DNA of 64,000 nucleotides, from the NCBI GenBank assembly GCA_902702965.1, contig CACRXP010000012.1:2288508-2352507 (forward strand). The letters run 5' to 3'. Origin of the DNA: Spirometra erinaceieuropaei (Eukaryota > Platyhelminthes > Cestoda > Diphyllobothriidea > Diphyllobothriidae). The notes under the pieces are model-generated. The model was not told where the DNA came from and searched no databases. It saw only the letters and a program-made list of their open reading frames with translations. Below are positions 1-10,570 of this stretch, piece after piece (position 1 is the first letter of the stretch; every line of letters begins with the position of its first letter). The translations under genes were made by a program, and so were the position numbers.

Positions 1-628
1 TTAAGGGCCTAGCGAAATTTGAGTACACTACGTTCAACAAAGTCCCAATAACAAACCGATGCGAAGGGTATGGAATATGATCATCGGCTGTGGGGTAGAC
101 ATGTGGGGAGAAGTAACGCAAAGTTCCATGGAAAATGTCATATTTGGCCTCTCTCTCTCTCATGAAATGTTAATCGAAATTTTGGAATATGTTTGTGCTA
201 AAAAGGAATACTTAGGTGGAGACGGAATAACGATTATCCTGCAGCATAATGCAAAGTTATTTTAGTCATGCCAGAATGTCGGCTCCTTTGCGTTTAACTG
301 TAAAAAACCAAACTCAGTAATCCATGGTAACCTATGTAGTATGATTTTTCCCCATTGGATTTCGGTGCGCCTATTAATTCAAATATATTTTATAAAAACA
401 ACGCAAATAGGGGCTCTTTTGTCCTTCCGACAGCAGATAGCATCTTCATAATACTTCATAGTCGAGAAAAAGTCATCCTATGTTTTGACAAGCTTCTTCG
501 ATTTCTGAATAACTTTGAACCCGACAGGTAGTTGTCCTTACGCTTAGGGTTTCCGAACCGCCGTCGGTATTCTATCTCATGAAACGGTAACCGAAATCCC
601 GAAATATATTTCTGACTCGAAAAGGTTA

Positions 629-1028
629 ATGTTATTGCCGACAAAGACAAGGGAGACTGGAATGGCCATTTCTGGCTTATTAGCCGTCGTCAGCCAGTCA
701 TGCCCAACCCCGAAGTGTGGAGCACATGGGGCTCGAACTCGCGACCTGTTAGGTAGAATTCCACGCCTCTAACCGCCGGGCCACGAGCCCGTCACCCTGT
801 CGGTTTCGATGGGGAATATACAATAGTGGAGGCACGCTCATCGATCGTTCTTACGGAACTGACTCGTTCCGTTGCGCCTTGCGGGCTCTCTCTCGAGCCC
901 AACCAGCAGCCACACAGCGGCGCATGATATACACTGCTGGTTGGGTTCGAGAGAGAGAGCGCGTAAGGCACAACGGAACGAGTCAGTTCCGTAAGAACGC
1001 TCGGTGAGCGCCCCTCCACCGTCGACAG
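629..1028 (-). mobile_element. SINE family S2, full copy with snapback hairpin
   Basis: The copy is flanked by the direct repeat GGTTA (624-628 and 1029-1033), read as a target-site duplication. On the minus strand the order is: a long hairpin (arms 826-909 and 934-1019), a tRNA-like segment (about 700-790) with an A-box-like and a B-box-like part (GAGTTCGAGCCCC), then a conserved tail ending GTCTTTGTCGGTAATAACAT. Other copies suggest an anticodon loop CTTCTAA, as in tRNA-Arg(UCU); that origin is an inference. Pol III transcription is expected for this class. Confidence 0.7.
826..1019. repeat. Long imperfect inverted repeat inside S2
   Basis: Arms of about 84 bp (826-909 and 934-1019) are separated by a 24-bp loop. 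Matching landmarks are CGGAACTGACTCGTTCCG in the left arm and CGGAACGAGTCAGTTCCG in the right, plus GTGGAGG / CCTCCAC at the ends. Versions of the hairpin recur in the S2 copies at 27240-27520 and 48970-49085, and half of it at 43510-43620, so it belongs to the family. Confidence 0.8.
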
Positions 1029-2407
1029 GGTTACTTAAGTAGGATTGTAATAAGCACTTTCCTGCTGCATAATCCCAAGATATTTCATTTACTCTGGGAT
1101 GCCGTCTCTGGAACGCGATTCCAGTCATCGGCAAAACTACATTCTGCAAAAATTACTGCTAAAATGATATGAATTTTTCCAGGATTTTTATTGTGTCCAT
1201 AAACTCAAATATATTTTGTCGAAAGCATGCGCTAAACCATGCTTCCATACACTCATTTCCTATAAAAGCACATCTTAAAAATTTATGCACAAAGATCAGG
1301 TATATTTGGGGCTTAACAAGCGTTTAAAACTCCTGATGCGTCTAACCGGACCTGCCCTTATAGTTACATTCAGAGTACCGAAACTACACCCTGAACATTT
1401 ACCCTGTAAGTCAAATTATACATTTCTATACGCCATAACGAAAACGACGTACTGCGCCTTCAATTTTTTGTAATGGGTGTGGGTCATGAGTTCTTCATAA
1501 GGGGCATAAATAAACAAACATATGAGATGCTTCATGAATGGACATTTTATACTCTAAAAATCTCACTATTAAACACTTTTAAAATCAAAAGTATCCCTTC
1601 TTCAAGCGCAAAATTTAAAGAAGGCAAATGTTTCTAGCAAATGAATGCAATAAGGAATATTCTTTGCATGCCTTCCATAAATATATTTGAACTTATAGGG
1701 GCATCGAAAGTCAACGGAAAAAATCACATCAATTAGGCGGTTAGTGTTATAGAGTGCAATTTTTGTAGTCAGCCGAAGAAAATTTTGTTTACAAACCAGC
1801 GTTTCGATGTGACTGAAATATTGTAAAATCATTCCGCACGGAAATCAGTCTTACTGTCCTACCTAAGTAACCGTTCCCGAAGCAAAAATATATTTCAGAT
1901 TTTCGGTTAATATCTCATGAGGTGGTACATCGACTGTACATGCTCTATGTCTTGAGCGTGAGGAAGATCCTTATTTTCTTGGCGTTATTAGGAAGATGTC
2001 ATACAGGTCTTGTAATATTTTGTTATGAATGCGGACTACAAGATGCTGCATAAATGGACATTTCACGGCCATAAAAGCTTCCGTGATCATGAAATTTTAT
2101 AAATGAAAGATATCCTTTTTCAATTAAGAAATTCTCATATGATGTAAGCTGCTACCAGGTAGATAGAAAAAGTAATATTTTGCGCCCGTTTTTATTAACT
2201 ATATTTAAGTATACATGGGAATCGAAAATCAATAATAAAATCGATATCGCATGAACAGTGGCCTATAACTGTGAGGCTTTCCACGCGGCCAAGAGGACGG
2301 GCGTTTAAAAGTCAACATCCTGACGGGACTAAAATATCTTTGAATTATGTCTCAAAATATTCACTATTACAACCCCACCTAAGCAGTCCTTTCCAATCGG
2401 AAACACA

Positions 2408-3393
2408 CAGCAGGTGGGCTAACTCATGAAAGGTCAATAGAAATTTCGAAATGCCTTTCCGTTTCGAAAAGGTTAATTAAGTTGGGTTGTAAATCCAATA
2501 ATTTTGCAGCATAATTCTATAATAATTCAGTCACCTCAGGAAGCCGGTTCTCGAATGAATTTATTTTTGGCTGCATCCAAAAACCATACTCCGTAAAAAA
2601 TAACTACTTAATTAGCATGCACTTTTCCATTGATTTTCGACGCCCTTAAACATTCCATTATTTTTTATGGAAAACACGCATAAAAATATTCATTCTTTTG
2701 CTCGTTTAGTAGAAAATTACCTCTTCTTTCAATTTTACTCCCGAAAGAAGGGTTTAATTTGGTTTTAAAGGTTCTAATTATGACACTTTTCAATACCATG
2801 AAATGGCCCTTCATAAAACGTCATGTCTCTGCATTTACCAATGTGGCTTGTAAAGTTAACATATAGCTTACATCCACTGCTAAATTTTATAAGCCCCATA
2901 TGGTCTCCTCTTAATAACGTAGATAAATGTATGGTTTTCCGTATGCAAAAATTATATGGCTTGTAGTTTGGGAACACTGAATGCAAGTGAAACGGCAGGT
3001 CGGGTTCAAAATTATTCGGGAATTGGAAAAGTTTTATAAAACCAAAAACCCCTTCCTTTGAGTATAAAATTGAAAGAAGGCGTACTTTTATACTCAGTGA
3101 GCAAATGAATGAATATTTTTGTGCATGTTTTCCATGAAATATAATTGAATCTTTGAGAGCATTGAAAATCGATGAAAAAATGCGTGTTACGTAAGTAGTC
3201 ATTTTTATGGAGCATGGTTTCTAGATGCAGCCGGAAAAAAGTTCATTCGAAAGTCGGTCTCCTGGAGTAACTGAATTATTATAGAATTATGCTGCACAAT
3301 AATTGTCTTTACAACCTTACCTAATTGTTCTTTTCGAAACGAAAACTCATTTTGGAATTTCTTTTGAGATCTCACGAGCTAGCCCACTTACTG
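2408..3393. mobile_element. Foldback element A1 (A family)
   Basis: Ends are GGTGGGCTAACTCATGAAAGG on the left and the inverted AGCTAGCCCACTTACTG followed by TA (3394-3395) on the right. The arms are about 350 bp each; the core is about 280 bp. The core is in the opposite orientation to that of the 18665 copy (for example CTCTGCATTTACCAATG here, its complement there), so the two copies are inserted in opposite directions. It splits the right arm of element 1, whose text rejoins at 3396. Confidence 0.8.
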
Positions 3394-3428
3394 TATTTCA
3401 GAAGTTTGGTCTACGTCTCATGAGATAG

Positions 3429-4388
3429 GCCCAAAACCGCGTAGAGACAGCTGAGTTAACCTAGAGCCAAACGCCCCTGTCCTCCTGGTCTGATTTGACG
3501 CATGCGCAGCTGACAACGGCAATGAGGCGACGAAATGGCCATTACGGTCTCCCCATCTTTATCTGTAATAATTTTAGAATTTGCCGGAGCCTGATTCCTC
3601 GAATTTATATATTTTCAGATGCAACATGCCCGATGAGAGAGAGAGAGAGAGTTATTGAGCTGACACCATTTCACATACCACAGTACGCTGTTATTTTTTC
3701 CAGCAGCGGCAGGAATACCTCGCCGCTGAGGCAAAAGGCATTTTTGGTAAGGAGCAATTAATTCGTGACTGTCTACACTTTCTTTTGTCTGGAAGAAAAA
3801 AAACTGTAAAAGTCAAGACCAGTGTTTGTCCGGATTTTTTCACTTTTTTTGCCGGGACTTCGTCTTACTTGCCCTGTGGTGCTGCCTGGGACTTCATTTG
3901 AAAATCACCATCAAAGTCAACGTTCGAGCATCCCTACTCTATTCACAATGAAACAGACAAACCGCCTCCATTTTCACCTTCATTAGTCGGCGTTGGGAGA
4001 TCTAGGTCTTCTTCGGCGGATGCTCTCTACGAGGTGTTACAGTTCCTTAAATGAGCATTTACTGGACCTCAGGCTTCAGAATTCAGTGGAAGGTCCTGTG
4101 CGACTGTTGGAATTAACTTAAATGGTGCCAGACTCACGAAATGTTTACAGGACCGCCCCGCTTCCCAAGACCTCACCCCCGTTTCTATCTGGAATACCAA
4201 AAAATTGAAAAATTCCCGGGTGCGACTTGGTGCGGGAACAAAATTACCAAAACATCAGCCAGCCCACACATGTGATCATCCTGTAGGAGAGTTTGACCGG
4301 AAGAAAAAATCCTGTAATATATTTAAAGGTTTTTCAACCCCTAACTGTTGCGGCCGGAACCTCTCTGCTCATCAGAAAGCCTTATTCC

Positions 4389-4419
<31 letters not shown>

Positions 4420-4704
4420 CTTCAGAGAGAGTCTGCAACGTGCTTTGGATGCCCGGAAATTTTTTTGATTTAAAAATGACACGTGGAAGACAAAAGTCAA
4501 TATAAAGAACTTTCTGACAGGAAAAAGTGCAGACGATATCGACAAATGAAGAAGCTTGGAGAACTAAGTGACCACAGACTGGGAGACTTTGGGCTTCTAG
4601 GGTAACGATGCGTCTAATGAACTCGCCGCTGGCTAACTACGAGAAACCTCGTCCTTTTTAACACGTAAGCAGACCCTCAACTTGCAAGACGGATATCAAC
4701 CTAC
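3429..4704. other. Unassigned stretch downstream of the P4HA exon, with microsatellites
   Basis: No coding signal is recognised. It holds a short GA run (about 3633-3651) and a TTC run (4391-4423). By position it would be part of intron 1 of the minus-strand gene at 4705-5317; no second exon is seen here. Confidence 0.5.
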
Positions 4705-5317
4705 CACTGAGTTTAGGAGACTCGGACATCTGGAGTATGTGGCCATCAGCAACTGCACTGGCCGGAATGTCATAGGTTTGCTGCAGACGCAGGATGGCAT
4801 CTGTCGCCCCGTCAATATCCTTCGTGCCCGGCAGCATTTCGCTGTACCACTTGAGACGCAGGAACATGGAGTGCCGCGAATCAAACTCATCGTACTGACT
4901 TGAAGGAGCGCCATCCTGCGTAGATCTCTCAGACGCTTCCTCATTCGACTCCGCTGACTCCCCAAAGAGCGTGCTCAGTTCTTTGGTCCAATCAGAGGCC
5001 ATCTGGATGATGGTCAAAAACACCGACACCGGATTGGCTACCCTCTCCTCCTCCTCTAGTTCGCCTTCCGACAGACTTGAGTAAATGTGAGTGGCATTCT
5101 CCAGCCGATCAATAATGCCTCGTAGGCGGTTAATACGATCCTCCTCTCGCACCAGATAGCCCTTCAACTCGTCAGCAAGAAGCCGGCCGGCGGCCACAGC
5201 CTGGCCAATGTCGTTGATGGCCGTGAAGACCTCAGAAGCCTGACAGGAAATATCCGGTCCTAGGGCTGACACAAGCAGTAGTAGCGGTATCGACAGTACA
5301 GAAACCCACGTCACCAT
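4705..5317 (-). CDS. Prolyl 4-hydroxylase alpha subunit, first coding exon (partial)
   Basis: This exon encodes 204 full codons plus one base. Residues 1 to about 24 (MVTWVSVLSIPLLLLVSALG) form a signal peptide, fitting an ER-luminal enzyme. The rest matches the N-terminal domain of P4HA, the dimerising part of collagen prolyl 4-hydroxylase, which hydroxylates X-Pro-Gly prolines with PDI as beta subunit. Recognisable blocks are SEVFTAINDIGQAVAAGRLL, ELKGYLVREEDRINRLRGII, NPVSVFLTIIQM, MFLRLKWYSEMLPG and DAILRLQQTYDIPASAVADG. One glycosylation motif (NAT) is present. The exon ends in a phase-1 donor (GTAGGT, 4704-4699); reading past it soon gives junk. The start is the Met at 5317 because a splice acceptor lies at 5339-5340, so an in-frame Met at 5350 would be intronic. 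The catalytic dioxygenase domain is not in the window. Confidence 0.85.
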
Positions 5318-5327
5318 TGTAAACCGA

Positions 5328-5352
5328 CCTCTGGGCAACTGAAAAGGCACAC
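5328..5352 (-). promoter_or_regulatory. 3' splice (or trans-splice) acceptor of the P4HA exon
   Basis: On the minus strand the text TGTGTGCCTTTTCAG ends at 5339, followed by 21 untranslated bases and the start ATG at 5317. The pyrimidine stretch and AG fit an acceptor. It could join a short upstream non-coding exon or take a spliced leader, which tapeworms are known to use; the sequence alone cannot tell. Confidence 0.5.
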
Positions 5353-5404
5353 AGTTAAGGGCGGTCTCATGAATGAAGTTGTTTTACTAGAACCTTCCGC
5401 AGGA

Positions 5405-5580
5405 AAAAATTGATTGGCTGGGCGTTTCTGCTGGGGAAACTATCGTGGCAAAAGCGGATTTGACAGTGCGTAATTAGGTAACTGCGGGACTAGCACATAG
5501 GCCAGCGACTGGGGTTTGAAGGAGGCGGGGGCTGCGCGGACAACCAATCAGAGTAGCCCGCCGTTGGCCACACGTGGAAA
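5405..5580 (-). promoter_or_regulatory. Possible promoter region of the P4HA gene
   Basis: Upstream of the minus-strand exon there is a GC-box-like GGAGGCGGGGG (5520-5530), a CCAATCAGAG on the plus strand (about 5544) and a CCAATCAA on the minus strand (about 5408-5415). CCAAT and GC elements are common in animal promoters; the grouping near the gene is suggestive only. No TATA box is evident. Confidence 0.25.
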
Positions 5581-5867
5581 GTCGTAGTGCTTTTCTCCTC
5601 AGGCAGGCGGTGCTGATGGAAGGCAGCACCTTGTCAGGATTTGCAATCATGGGACGCTGAAGAACAGAAGCCTACCATCTTCCTGCTCTTCTTTTCCTTA
5701 CAACAGTTCAGGCGGTGGCAACCACAGCTGCACTTGTTATTACCGGCTAGGACAACCTGAATGGCAGCTGCGTTGTTACCACAGTGGTTAACAACTTCTT
5801 AGTTAAGGGATACTTGCGCAGCTTCGCACCACCAACCTTGCAGGTCGTAATGCCCTATACTAAATAT
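5581..5867. other. Short stretch with nothing recognised
   Basis: No coding, RNA or repeat signal was recognised between the putative promoter and the foldback fragment at 5868. Confidence 0.4.
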
Positions 5868-6309
5868 ATGGCTTCCAGAGGACTGCTGGAAACAAACCTG
5901 AATGCAAGTATAACAGCAGGTCTGGTTCACAGTTATTCGGGAATTAGAAAAGTTTCTTAAAACCGAATTATAATCTACCTTCGAGCATAAAATTGAAAGA
6001 AGACGTGATTTTCTATCGAATAAGGAAAAGAGTGAATATTTTTATGCATGTCTTCCATTAAATATTATTGGACTTTTAGGGGCATCGGAATAAATGGGAA
6101 AAATTCATGCTAAATAAGCAGTAATTTTTTACAAAGCGCCGCTTTTGCATGCAACCGGTAGGAAGTTCATTCAAAAGCCGGCATCCTGAGGTAACTGAAA
6201 TATTATAGAATTATGCTGCACGATGGTTAGTTTTGCAACCCTACTTAATTAATCTTTTCAAAACGAAAACGGAATCTCGGTTGACATTTCATGGGTTAGC
6301 CCACCTACA
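5868..6309. mobile_element. Foldback A family, right half only
   Basis: Starts inside the family core (ATATGGCTTCCAGAGG ... AACAGCAGGTCTGG) and runs through a complete right arm to CATGGGTTAGCCCACC. The left arm is missing, so this is a truncated copy. Confidence 0.7.
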
Positions 6310-6683
6310 GTAGAATTATCTAACGATGCGAATTTGCCAAAATCAAATAGAGCCTATTATTTCAAGCAAACGGGAACACGAACTTCTTTATCAGTCATTC
6401 GGCATAAAATTATCTAACGAAAGCAGAGTGTTTTATTTCGACTCCGGCGGATCAGCCATAAATAACGAAGTCGAATCCTCAAAATGCAACCAAAGAGCAC
6501 ACGTTTTTCAAGAACCACCTTGTATCTACCTGACAAGGCCCCTCTTTATTATAAACCACAGCATAGTTTGTACAGCGAAAACAGCTATCCATCATTTCAC
6601 CTTTCCAGACTAGGTACGCCAGTTACATAAGGCTAAAATTAGACATAAAAGAAAATAACAATATTTTTAAGAAAACCAATATA

Positions 6684-7655
6684 CACAGAATGTGCTATTT
6701 CATGAAGTGTTAGCCGGAATTATGGAATGTCCTTTCATCTCGGAAATATCACTTAGGTAGGGTTGTAAAATTAATCTTTGTGCAGTAAAATCTTAAGAAA
6801 TTTCGATTATATAAGGATGTTGGCTCTTAAACGGACTTCTTCCCGGCCGCCCGCGTAAACTGAACTCTAAGAAAATGACTACTAAAATAGTATAGAAGTT
6901 TATGAATTCTTCTTGATGCTCATATAAATATAAATGTATTTTATGGAAAGCAAGCATAAAATACTCATTTTTTACTCATTTGGTAAAAAGTTATGTCTCC
7001 CTTAAATTTTATACTTTAGAAAAACCCATCTGTGGTTTTAAAAACCTCCAATTATGAAATCGTCTAAGGTCGTGAAATTTCCATTCGTAGGGCATAGTAA
7101 ATCTTAATTTATTAATGCTGCCTGTAATATACACAATGCGCTTTGAACCCGCTGCAAAATTTCATCAAACCTATATGGTATCTTCCTAACAGAGTATAGA
7201 GATGCGTGTTATTTTATACGAAAAATATGCAGCTTGTAGTTTGTAAAGCCTGAATGTAGGTATAATAGCAGGTCTGATTCAAAATATTCCAAAATTGAAA
7301 ATGTTTTACAATGAAATATTTATTTTTCCTCAATGTCAAGATTTGAAAAAGACATAATCTGCCGCCAAATGAGCGGAAGAGAGGATTTTTATTTTTTTTG
7401 TTTTTCATGAAATATGTCGAAGGTAAATACGGGAAGTTCATACCCACTACGTAGTGATTTTTGCAGGGTATAGTCTAGGCCGATGGCCAGAAGAAAGTCT
7501 GTTCATAAACCGACAACCATTTATGACTGAAATACTTTGGAATTAAGCTGCATGATTGTTAATATGGCAACCTTACTTAAGTAATATTTTTCAGTCGGAA
7601 ACACATTTCAGAATTTTGGTTAACATTTTATGAATAAATTCATTTGCACTATGTG
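6684..7655. mobile_element. Diverged foldback element (A/B related)
   Basis: The left end follows TA (6682-6683) and reads CTATTTCATGAAGTGTTAGC. The right arm ends near GTTAACATTTTATGAATAAA. The core around 7090-7260 matches the core of A1 and of element 1 (for example ATGGTATCTTCCTAAC). Both arms are more diverged than in other copies, so it is probably an old insertion. Confidence 0.65.
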
Positions 7656-7903
7656 CGCTGCATGGATAATCTCATGCACTGAGTATAAGAAAGAGTTTTT
7701 TTGTGATTTTTATCAAATATAGTCGAGTTTATGAAGGCATTAAAATCCCTGGGGAATGCATATCGAACAAGGAGTCATAGAGTAATTAATGTGGTTTGTT
7801 CAGGTGGCAGTGAAAAAGCTCATTTGAAAGTCGGAATATTGGTAGGACCAAAATATGATATTACGTAATAATCATTACTATAACCCTACCTAAGTACTCC
7901 CTT

Positions 7904-8287
7904 CCAATTTACCGGGCAAAGGATGCCTTGCCAATGCACGCCACCCCAAATTGTGTGTATGAATTCACATGCACTTGCGGATGCAAGTACATTGGGCGTA
8001 CGCAAAGGCAACTGGCAACCAGGGCCGCTGAGCATTTGCCTAATTGGCTTTTCAAACAGGAAAGCGAAACCCCGCGTTCGTCTATAACGAAACACCAGTT
8101 AGATAGCGTTCATGTTGTCGACCCTAAAGCATCTTTTCGAGTACTTGTCCGAGCGCATACAACTCGAACCTTGCGTTATTTGGAAGCAGCTTACATACGG
8201 AGGGAGAAACCAGACCTGTGCAAGCAGTTAGATCATGTGATCAATCTGCAATTGCCCTGGTATTCTCACACCTCTAGTTTCCCCTGA
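7904..8287 (+). pseudogene. PLE GIY-YIG endonuclease domain (C-terminal fragment)
   Basis: The frame is open from the insertion edge to a stop at 8285-8287, with no ATG needed upstream. Motifs in order: KDAL, then VYEFTCTCGCKYIGRTQRQL, where VYEF and YIG match the GIY and YIG elements, then the conserved R and EH (RAAEHLPN), then SSITKHQLDSVHVVD, matching the C-terminal PLE endonuclease pattern. These positions look intact, but the RT domain is missing, so the copy is dead as a mobile element. In a full PLE this enzyme nicks target DNA to prime reverse transcription. Confidence 0.8.
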
Positions 8288-8450
8288 CTGTGATTTGTTG
8301 TTAACATTTCGTCTCCCTCTTTCCTATATGATGCTTATGTGGACGTCTTATCTGATTATTCATTGCCTTGAACCTTGACCTTGCTCTTATGCACTGCCAT
8401 TCTGTACAAATTCATACTGATGTGCGCTTTCATTCGTTACCTATGTTATG

Positions 8451-8490
8451 CAGAGACGGGTTGCAGTTGAAAAGCCGTCACGAAATTTAT
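8451..8490 (+). ncRNA. Decayed hammerhead-like hairpin of the PLE
   Basis: The order CAGAGACGGGTT, loop, AAGCCGTC, ACGAAAT resembles a hammerhead CUGAUGA / stem II / GAAA core with the first motif mutated. It lies in the 3' part of the PLE, where hammerheads are known for this class. It is unlikely to be active. Confidence 0.35.
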
Positions 8491-8782
8491 TGGCCCAAAT
8501 AAATTCTGCTGTACATGCTTATTTTCAATTCATACCCGGGAAAAAAAAGGCTTCAAAATTACTCCCTTTTAACTGAAAACCCATTTCAGAATTTTGATTA
8601 ACCTTTCGTGAGATTGGCCAGATGCTCGCGATTTGTAGAATTCAGCACCGATGTTCTTACGCGTACATCACAAAGTGTTATTCAAGAAAACTGCTCTCTC
8701 CCTCTCGACTGCAGTGTTGACTCGGCACTGCTCGGACGAACCTCATGTGTGTTGGCCATGACGTCTGCGATGACAGTCTTAC

Positions 8783-8911
8783 ACAAGTCCTCGCTGTAGT
8801 GGGCATGCAAATAGATCGCCCCCATTAACTGCGCCTCAGACAGACGGTGGTTCGAGGGGGAAGACCGAAGGCAGTACCGGACGCAGTACTTGACAGGGCT
8901 AAAGAGCCCCT
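8783..8911 (-). CDS. Candidate orphan exon, unassigned
   Basis: On the minus strand an acceptor-like CACACCTGCAG-type context ends at 8912 and a donor GTAAGA starts at 8782. The 129 bp between read, in one frame, GLFSPVKYCVRYCLRSSP, then SNHRLSEAQLMGAIYLHAHY and SEDL. The composition is protein-like, but I do not recognise the family. The frame stays open past the donor, with a weaker alternative donor at 8741 (GTTCGT). It could be a chance ORF. Confidence 0.3.
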
Positions 8912-9106
8912 CTGCAGGTGTCACACACGGTTGGTCCGCGCACAATGGACCAGTCTGATTTTAGGTTCAGTGGGGAGGATTTGGCAGTCTTCCAAGCCAC
9001 AGATTCATCTCTAACAATTCGTTATTTTGTCCGTCATGCCTGCAGTACACATCCTACTTCTCTTTATGAGTGAGCTTTGGAAATAATTCTCCGACTTCTA
9101 AAACGA

Positions 9107-10330
9107 CAGTTAGTGATCTAACTCATGAAATGTATCGAAATTTAGGAATGTCTGCCAACCACTAGTAAACCGACACCATTTCCTGTGTCCAATGTCTGTG
9201 TTAATTAAGTTTAAAAGTTTAAAAGAATTAAAGATAAAAAAGAAATGTTAAAGGCAGTGTTGCGTTGTTTAGAAATGCCGAATTATTTTGAAAAGCGCAA
9301 TATCCCAAAAACGTCAGAAATGGCTCTAATTTAGTAAACTTCGTTTTTAGATGTATAGAATGTATTCTCATAATAGAAGCGTAACAAATATGAAAGTAGA
9401 CATAAAATAACATCTAATAACAGTGTTTTAGTGAAGTTTACATCTAAATATCGTTTACTTGTTAGTGGGATTTCATGTATGACAGATTGTTAACTGCCTA
9501 CATTCCGAGTGTAGATTCCAAAACAGTTTTCCAGCGTTTTCTATTATTCTTGTGGATTTTCAGTTAAATGAGATGAGATTCAAAAAGAGAAACTGGAATT
9601 TGCTTGATTTCACCGATGGGGACGTCGTAGGAACAAAAGTCTTCATAAGGTGACATGTCATGAGGCCAGTCGGTGCCTAATAAATTTAAGTAGAACTAGC
9701 AGGCGTGATCGTAAGCATATTATTCTGTGTTTGTGGAGAGAACGTTTCTTCTGTTAAATTACTTTACACTTCTCGTTCGTTTTGGATTATGTTGAGTTCA
9801 AAATCGGCCTCGAAATGTTGCTGAATACTTCACGATTTTCAGTTTTTTCACCCAATCTTCCATAAAGACAGATTCTCAACTACCTGTCTGTTGAGAACTT
9901 TAAAATAAGATTATTCTTGAGGGCATTTACCGAATTAGTGAGTGTTCGGACGCTCCGTTTCACGAAGATGGTCGTTTGGGTCACATGTGAAGACTCATTC
10001 AAACATCAAACTTCATTTTCGAGAAAAATATCTGTCCGTAACGAAAATCAGCTATGAAAATGCCTTCCATCAATAAGAAAACTCTCCTTTATAAGTCTAG
10101 GACATGTAGTAGCATAGAAAAAATTGCTCAGTTATATTCCAACGTCCATTTTTGGCTAAAATTTGCTGATATTTGACTTGATATTATTACGTAAACACAA
10201 TTTCGGCACACAAAAAGGACAATTTTATCGAAGGATATGGATGAGCGAACAAAATGCGCAACGTTAAAGACGTCCAGAAATTCTCGCATCGGTTTCCCTT
10301 ATCAGATTCCATGAGATAGGTCACGTACTG
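9107..10330. mobile_element. C-family element, complete copy
   Basis: The left end is CAGTTAGTGATCTAACTCAT; the right end is CATGAGATAGGTCACGTACTG followed by TA. The ends are short inverted repeats resembling those of A and B, but the inside is not foldback: about 1.1 kb of AT-rich text shared with copies at 12545 and 24228 (left part) and 27690 (right part). No transposase frame is seen, so it is non-autonomous. Confidence 0.65.
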
Positions 10331-10379
10331 TATATCTTTTAGAAACATAGTTCAGTAAAAGTAACTAAACAGGACATGA

Positions 10380-10570
10380 GAACGCGAACCGCCTGCAAAA
10401 CAGGTGCCCTCGAGTCAACTACCACTGAAATTAGGGATAAGCAAGGGATTAGGTTTAAGGCTAGATTCAGAGGTGATGGTCGGGCAAGTCAGGATCAGGT
10501 TTAGGGTTAAGGCGGGTAATAGTGTCAACTGCAGAGTTAACGTTTAGGGTCGGGGGAAGATTAAGATTAG
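10380..10570 (+). repeat. Degenerate TTAGGG-like stretch
   Basis: Scattered variants such as GGTTTAGGGTTAAGG, GTTTAGGGTCGGGG and GATTAGGG. It resembles decayed interstitial telomeric sequence; shorter patches are at 23568 and about 41360-41410. Confidence 0.35.

Larger units (their letters stand above)
561..1936. mobile_element. Foldback element 2, inserted in element 1
   Basis: Left arm starts near 561 and shows TATCTCATGAAACGGTAACC; right arm ends ATATCTCATGAGGTGG ... CGACTG followed by TA (1937-1938). The two arms are inverted and diverged copies of each other. A SINE (629-1028) sits in the left arm, and the arm text resumes exactly after it (TTACTTAAGTAGGATTG). The element lies inside the core of element 1, so it is younger than element 1 and older than the SINE. 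Confidence 0.65.
144..3428. mobile_element. Foldback (B-like) element 1, split by two later insertions
   Basis: A non-autonomous foldback element in three pieces: left arm and part of the core (144-560), rest of the core and right arm (1937-2407), and the last 35 bases (3394-3428). The left arm has the family motif CTCATGAAATGTTAATCG; the last piece has the matching TCTCATGAGATAGG. The core text around 505-560 matches the core of the copy at 18665. Element 2 (561-1936) interrupts the core and element A1 (2408-3393) interrupts the right arm. The outer ends are decayed, so the left limit is good to about 10 bp. No protein is encoded. Confidence 0.65.
7904..8559 (+). mobile_element. 5'-truncated Penelope-like element
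   Basis: The insertion is flanked by the 9-bp repeat TACTCCCTT (7895-7903 and 8560-8568). It carries only the C-terminal GIY-YIG endonuclease part of a PLE plus about 270 bp of 3' sequence with a decayed hammerhead-like hairpin. PLEs are retroelements with an RT plus GIY-YIG endonuclease; 5' truncation is usual. Confidence 0.75.
7680..8620. mobile_element. Foldback right-arm fragment interrupted by a PLE
   Basis: Right-arm text of the B type runs 7680-7903, is interrupted by the retroelement 7904-8559, and resumes at 8569 with CATTTCAGAATTTTGATTAA and GTGAGATTGGCC. The left arm is not present. Confidence 0.65.

Noticed and set aside
4205..4505. Plus-strand open frames with Phe or Ser runs
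   Set aside because: They are translations of the TTC microsatellite, with no domain on either side.
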